From contig NZ_FMTL01000004.1 in NCBI RefSeq assembly GCF_900099645.1, positions 124,001 to 188,000 on the forward strand: a stretch of 64,000 nucleotides of DNA, written 5' to 3'. The notes below the pieces were generated by a model. The model searched no databases. It was not told where the DNA came from and saw nothing but the letters and a program-made list of their open reading frames with translations. The stretch comes from Pseudomonas peli. GTDB lineage: Bacteria; Pseudomonadota; Gammaproteobacteria; Pseudomonadales; Pseudomonadaceae. Of the stretch, positions 60,208 to 64,000 are shown piece after piece. The position numbers were made by a program, and so were the translations under genes. Within the stretch, counting starts at the first letter, position 1. Each line of letters starts with the position of its first letter.

Positions 60208-61659
60208 ATGCATCAATTTACCCTGGCCGAGATCGCCCGCGGACTCGCCGACAAACAGTTTTCGTCTGAAGAGCTGACCCGCAGCCTGTTGGCGCGCATC
60301 GCCCAACTCGACCCGCAGCTCAACAGCTTTATCACCGTCACCGAGGAGCTGGCCCTGAGCCAAGCCACTGCGGCTGACGCCCGCCGCGCCAACGGCGAGA
60401 GCGGCGCCCTGCTCGGCGCACCAATCGGCCACAAGGATCTGTTCTGCACGCAAGACGTGCTGACCAGCTGCGCCTCAAAGATCCTCACCGGTTTCAAAGC
60501 CCCCTATAACGCCACCGTGGTCGAGAAACTCGCCAGCGCCGGCACCGTGACCCTGGGCAAGCTGAACATGGACGAATTCGCCATGGGCTCGGCCAACGAA
60601 TCCAGCCACTACGGCGCGGTGAAAAACCCCTGGGACCTGACCCGCGTACCGGGCGGCTCTTCCGGCGGCTCGGCTGCCGCAGTCGCCGCGCGCCTGCTGC
60701 CTGCAGCGACCGGCACCGACACCGGCGGCTCAATCCGTCAGCCGGCGGCGCTGACCAACCTCACCGGGATCAAGCCGACCTACGGCCGTGTGTCGCGCTG
60801 GGGCATGATTGCCTATGCGTCCAGCCTCGACCAGGGCGGCCCACTGGCCCGCACGGCTGAAGACTGCGCACTGATGCTGCAAGCCATGGCCGGTTTCGAC
60901 ACCAAGGACTCCACCAGCGTCGATCAGCCGGTTGACGACTACCTGGCCGCCCTCAGCCAACCGCTGAATGGCCTGCGCATCGGCCTGCCGAAGGAATACT
61001 TCGGCGCGGGCCTCGATGCACGCATCGGCGAGAAGGTGATGACTGTCGTCGAGGAGCTGAAAAAGCTTGGCGCCAGCGTCAAGGAAATCTCCCTGCCGAA
61101 TATGCAGCACGCCATTCCCGCCTACTACGTGATTGCCCCGGCAGAGGCCAGCAGCAACCTCTCGCGCTTCGACGGCGTGCGCTTCGGCTACCGCTGCGAG
61201 AACCCGGTAAACCTGGAAGACCTCTACAAGCGTTCGCGTGGCGAAGGTTTCGGCGCAGAAGTGAAGCGCCGCATCATGGTCGGCACTTACGCGCTGTCCG
61301 CCGGCTACTACGACGCCTATTACCTCAAAGCGCAGAAGATCCGCCGCCTGATCAAGAATGACTTTGTCGCAGCCTTTAATGATGTCGACGTGATCCTCGG
61401 CCCCACCACGCCAAACCTGGCCTGGAAGCTCGGCGAGAAGAACAACGATCCAGTCGCCGCCTACCTGGAAGACATCTACACCATCACCGCCAACCTGGCC
61501 GGCATCCCCGGCCTGTCGATGCCTGCCGGCTTCGTCGATGGTCTGCCGGTCGGTGTGCAACTGCTCGCCCCTTACTTCCAGGAAGGCCGCCTGCTCAACG
61601 TCGCCCATCAGTACCAACAGGTTACTGACTGGCACATACAAGCTCCGGCTGGATTCTGA
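60208..61659 (+). CDS. gatA: Glutamyl-tRNA amidotransferase subunit A
   Basis: Amidase that releases ammonia from glutamine for the GatB transfer step. 483 aa. The Ser-cisSer-Lys triad is complete: K76 (GHKDLF), S151 (PGGSSGGSAAAVA) and S175 (TDTGGSIRQPA). 15 bp after gatC and 11 bp before gatB. Confidence 0.97.
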   Translation: MHQFTLAEIARGLADKQFSSEELTRSLLARIAQLDPQLNSFITVTEELALSQATAADARRANGESGALLGAPIGHKDLFCTQDVLTSCASKILTGFKAPYNATVVEKLASAGTVTLGKLNMDEFAMGSANESSHYGAVKNPWDLTRVPGGSSGGSAAAVAARLLPAATGTDTGGSIRQPAALTNLTGIKPTYGRVSRWGMIAYASSLDQGGPLARTAEDCALMLQAMAGFDTKDSTSVDQPVDDYLAALSQPLNGLRIGLPKEYFGAGLDARIGEKVMTVVEELKKLGASVKEISLPNMQHAIPAYYVIAPAEASSNLSRFDGVRFGYRCENPVNLEDLYKRSRGEGFGAEVKRRIMVGTYALSAGYYDAYYLKAQKIRRLIKNDFVAAFNDVDVILGPTTPNLAWKLGEKNNDPVAAYLEDIYTITANLAGIPGLSMPAGFVDGLPVGVQLLAPYFQEGRLLNVAHQYQQVTDWHIQAPAGF

Positions 61660-61670
61660 GGACGACTGAT

Positions 61671-63119
61671 ATGCAATGGGAAACCGTAATCGGGCTGGAA
61701 ATTCACGCCCAGCTCAGCACCCAATCGAAGATTTTTTCCGCCAGCGCCATCGCCTTTGGCGCCGAGCCCAACACCCAGGCCAGCCTGGTTGACCTCGGCA
61801 TGCCTGGCACCCTGCCGGTACTGAACGCCGAAGCGGTGCGTATGGCCTGCAAGTTCGGCCTGGCGATTGATGCCGAAATCGCCCCGCACAACATCTTTGC
61901 GCGCAAGAACTACTTCTACCCGGACCTGCCCAAGGGCTACCAGACCAGCCAGATGGATCACCCCATCGTTGGCAAGGGCTTCCTCGACATCACCCTGGAA
62001 GACGGCACCCAGAAGCGCATCGGCATCACCCGCGCGCACCTGGAAGAAGACGCCGGTAAGAGCCTGCACGAAGACTTCCACGGCATGAGCGGCATCGACC
62101 TCAACCGTGCCGGCACGCCGTTGCTGGAAATCGTATCCGAGCCGGACATCCGCTCAGCCAAGGAAGCGGTGGCCTACGTCAAGGCAATCCATGCGCTGGT
62201 ACGCTACCTCGGCATCTGCGACGGCAACATGGCCGAAGGCTCGCTGCGCTGCGACTGCAACGTCTCGGTGCGCCCGGTTGGCCAGGCCGAGTTCGGCACC
62301 CGCGCCGAGATCAAGAACGTCAACTCGTTCCGCTTTATCGAAAAAGCCATCAACCATGAAGTGCAGCGCCAAATCGAACTGATCGAAGACGGCGGCAAAG
62401 TGGTGCAGGAAACTCGCCTGTACGACCCGAATAAGGACCAGACGCGCTCCATGCGCAGCAAGGAAGAAGCCAACGACTACCGTTACTTCCCCTGCCCGGA
62501 CCTGTTGCCGGTGGTGATTGAGCAGAGCTTCCTCGACGAAGTGCGCGCCACTCTGCCGGAGTTGCCGGTCGAGAAGCGCGCACGTTTCGAGCGCGAGTTC
62601 GGCCTGTCCGCCTACGACGCCGACGTACTGGCCGCCAGCCGCGAACTGGCCAACTACTTCGAGGCCGTCAACACCGTGTGCGGCGACGCCAAACTGGCCG
62701 CCAACTGGGTGATGGGCGAGCTGTCCAGCCTGCTCAACAAGGACAATCTGGAAATCGACCAGTCGCCGGTTTCCGCCGAGCAGCTGGGCGGGATGATCCT
62801 GCGCATCAAGGACAACACCATCAGCGGCAAGATCGCCAAGATGGTCTTCGAGGCCCTGGCCGCCGGTGAAGGTGCAAGCGCTGACGAAGTGATCGAGAAG
62901 AAAGGCCTCAAGCAGGTCACCGACTCTGGCGCCATCGAAGCCATGCTGGACGAAGTACTGGCCGCCAACGCTGAGCAGGTTGAACAGTACCGGGCAGCGG
63001 ATGAAGCCAAGCGCGGCAAGATGTTCGGCTTCTTCGTCGGCCAGGCCATGAAAGCCTCGAAGGGCAAGGCCAACCCCGGCCAGGTGAACGAACTGCTGAA
63101 GAAAAAGCTCGAAGCTTGA
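61671..63119 (+). CDS. gatB: Aspartyl/glutamyl-tRNA amidotransferase subunit B
   Basis: Activates and amidates the misacylated tRNA using ammonia from GatA. 482 aa. N-terminal WETVIGLEIHAQLSTQSKIF, DLNRAGTPLLEIVSEPDIRS near 143-162, ADYRYFPCPDLLPV-type NDYRYFPCPDLLPVVI, then the YqeY-like C-terminal tail domain (about 340-482). Presence of GatCAB implies tRNA-dependent amidation in this organism. A terminator follows. Confidence 0.97.
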   Translation: MQWETVIGLEIHAQLSTQSKIFSASAIAFGAEPNTQASLVDLGMPGTLPVLNAEAVRMACKFGLAIDAEIAPHNIFARKNYFYPDLPKGYQTSQMDHPIVGKGFLDITLEDGTQKRIGITRAHLEEDAGKSLHEDFHGMSGIDLNRAGTPLLEIVSEPDIRSAKEAVAYVKAIHALVRYLGICDGNMAEGSLRCDCNVSVRPVGQAEFGTRAEIKNVNSFRFIEKAINHEVQRQIELIEDGGKVVQETRLYDPNKDQTRSMRSKEEANDYRYFPCPDLLPVVIEQSFLDEVRATLPELPVEKRARFEREFGLSAYDADVLAASRELANYFEAVNTVCGDAKLAANWVMGELSSLLNKDNLEIDQSPVSAEQLGGMILRIKDNTISGKIAKMVFEALAAGEGASADEVIEKKGLKQVTDSGAIEAMLDEVLAANAEQVEQYRAADEAKRGKMFGFFVGQAMKASKGKANPGQVNELLKKKLEA

Positions 63120-63136
63120 GCCTTGTAGCACGACAT

Positions 63137-63163
63137 AACGCCGGGTCTACCCGGCGTTGTTTT
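63137..63163 (+). terminator. Rho-independent terminator after gatB
   Basis: 9-bp stem AACGCCGGG/CCCGGCGTT (63137-63145, 63150-63158), 4-base loop, then GTTTT, 17 bp past the gatB stop and just before the RlpA-like gene. Confidence 0.8.
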
Positions 63164-63190
63164 GTCCGCCATCCACATTCAGGTACCGCT

Positions 63191-63562
63191 ATGCGCCTGT
63201 TACTGATTGCATTCACCAGCTTGCTGCTCAGCGCCTGCGCCAGCCAGGGCCAGGTCGACCCGCAGGGCTATCGCGCCGAGGGCCAGGCGTCCTATTACGG
63301 CGCAAGGCACCACGGTAACAAGACCGCCAGCGGCGAACGCTTTGACCAGAATGCACTGACCGCAGCACACCGCACCCTGCCGTTTGGTAGCCGCGTGCAG
63401 GTGACCAATCTGCGCAATGACAAGACAGTGGTGGTACGCATCAACGACCGCGGCCCCTACGCCAAGAAGCGTATCATCGACCTCTCGCAAAAAGCCGCCG
63501 AACAGCTGGATATGCTGCGAGACGGCGTAGTGCCAGTGCGCGTGGAACAACTGGCCGACTGA
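63191..63562 (+). CDS. RlpA-like lipoprotein (septal-ring lytic-transglycosylase family, DPBB domain)
   Basis: Outer-membrane-anchored protein of the RlpA family, whose members cleave denuded glycan strands at the septum. 123 aa. Lipobox LLSAC near 14-18 in MRLLLIAFTSLLLSAC, then a double-psi beta-barrel with GQASYYGARHHGNKTASGE near 33-51, LTAAHRTLPFGSRVQVTNLR, and the catalytic-type VVRINDRGPYAKKRIIDLS. It lacks the C-terminal SPOR domain of full RlpA, so it is a short variant. The ATG at 63191 is chosen because it begins the lipoprotein signal; a longer frame to 63116 overlaps gatB. Confidence 0.9.
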   Translation: MRLLLIAFTSLLLSACASQGQVDPQGYRAEGQASYYGARHHGNKTASGERFDQNALTAAHRTLPFGSRVQVTNLRNDKTVVVRINDRGPYAKKRIIDLSQKAAEQLDMLRDGVVPVRVEQLAD

Positions 63563-63662
63563 ACACAGCTGTTTACAAAGAATCCGTAGGCAGCCCAGTC
63601 CAGCCTCTGGCGCCAAGCAAGCCGATGATTAAACTAGCGCCACTTTTATGGAGCCCCTTGCA

Positions 63663-64000
63663 ATGACCCTGATGACCTTTGTTTATCTGATCGCAGGCCT
63701 GGTGCTGCTGGTTGCCGGTGCCGAGGTACTGGTACGCGGCGCCGCCAAACTGGCCGCGCAATTCGGCATTCCGCCGCTGATCATCGGCTTGACCGTGGTG
63801 GCCTTCGGCACCAGCGCGCCGGAAACCGCCGTCAGCGTACAAGCTGCACTGGATGGCAGTGGTGATCTGGCGATTGGCAACGTGGTCGGCAGCAATATCG
63901 CCAACGTGTTGTTCATCCTCGGCCTGACCGCACTGATCGCCCCGCTGATCGTATCGCGCCAGCTGATCCGCCTGGATGTGCCGATCATGATTGGCGCCAG
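63663..64000 (+). CDS. Ca2+/Na+ antiporter family protein (YrbG type), N-terminal part (cut by window edge)
   Basis: Membrane cation exchanger of the CaCA family, 112 residues visible. Hydrophobic helices, with the alpha-1 repeat motif VVAFGTSAPETAVSVQAAL near 42-60, followed by GDLAIGNVVGSNIANVLFIL, the hallmark of these exchangers. GGAG lies 10 bases before the ATG at 63663. No clear terminator separates it from the RlpA-like gene. The C-terminal repeat is outside the window. Confidence 0.9.
   Translation, partial: MTLMTFVYLIAGLVLLVAGAEVLVRGAAKLAAQFGIPPLIIGLTVVAFGTSAPETAVSVQAALDGSGDLAIGNVVGSNIANVLFILGLTALIAPLIVSRQLIRLDVPIMIGA

Noticed and set aside
1..64000. tRNA, rRNA, CRISPR, transposase, integrase or prophage genes
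   Set aside because: I looked for cloverleaf-forming gaps, regularly spaced repeats and mobile-element proteins; the intergenic regions are short and explained by terminators, promoters and the two repeat copies.

Overview
The window is about 62% GC, gene-dense chromosomal DNA from a Pseudomonas (Gammaproteobacteria). From algW to the right edge (about 27-64 kb) the gene order follows the order I recall for Pseudomonas aeruginosa PAO1 PA4438-PA4485: zapE, trpS, a hydrolase, yhcB, cysNC, cysD, a Nif3-like gene, algW, hisC-hisD-hisG, murA, a BolA gene, mlaBCDEF, kdsD-kdsC-lptC-lptA-lptB-rpoN-hpf-ptsN-rapZ-npr, pmbA, yjgA/darP, tldD, a nitrilase, yhdP, rng, maf, mreDCB, gatCAB and an RlpA-like gene. 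Individual proteins (fused CysNC, short HisG, MurA, MreB) also look typical of Pseudomonas. It is not P. aeruginosa itself, because several accessory genes are added or missing. I see no rRNA, tRNA, CRISPR array, complete insertion sequence or prophage.

Layout. 1-5.7 kb: a Bcr/CflA-type MFS transporter cut by the left edge, then a two-gene RND efflux operon (permease and adaptor, no outer-membrane channel) transcribed away from a TetR repressor, with a TtgR/AcrR-type palindrome between them. 5.7-8.9 kb: a copper module (copZ, copA, cueR) with two divergent CueR-type promoters between copZ and copA. 8.9-9.04 kb: a structured intergenic repeat with 18-bp inverted ends; a degenerate relative lies at 21.87-22.02 kb upstream of trpS. 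9-17.7 kb: a HAD phosphatase, TesB, a histone-deacetylase-like hydrolase, a class C beta-lactamase with a downstream methyltransferase, a class V aminotransferase, a flavoprotein, and a REC-CheC fusion followed by a PAS protein. 17.8-27 kb: rhlE, zapE, trpS, an alpha/beta hydrolase, yhcB, cysNC-cysD and the Nif3-like gene.

27-36 kb: algW, then a TonB-dependent receptor and a DUF4198 protein behind a Zur-like palindrome (an insertion in the conserved order), then the minus-strand hisGDC and murA genes. 36-46.6 kb: two divergent envelope/regulatory blocks, mlaFEDCB (outer-membrane lipid asymmetry) leftward and kdsDC-lptCAB (Kdo and LPS transport) plus rpoN-hpf-ptsN-rapZ-npr (sigma-54 and nitrogen PTS) rightward. 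46.6-59.6 kb: the pmbA/tldD pair, darP, a nitrilase, yhdP, rng, maf and mreBCD. 59.9-64 kb: gatCAB, an RlpA-like lipoprotein and the start of a Ca2+/Na+ antiporter cut by the right edge.

Most of the window is conserved housekeeping DNA. The points most worth a second look are the REC-CheC/PAS pair with one degenerate CheC site, the Zur-like site and metal-uptake insertion, the paired CueR promoters, the intergenic repeat family, the start of mreC, and the ampC gene without an adjacent ampR. I did not find a clear, wholly new multi-gene system. No stretch longer than about 300 bases lacks a gene.
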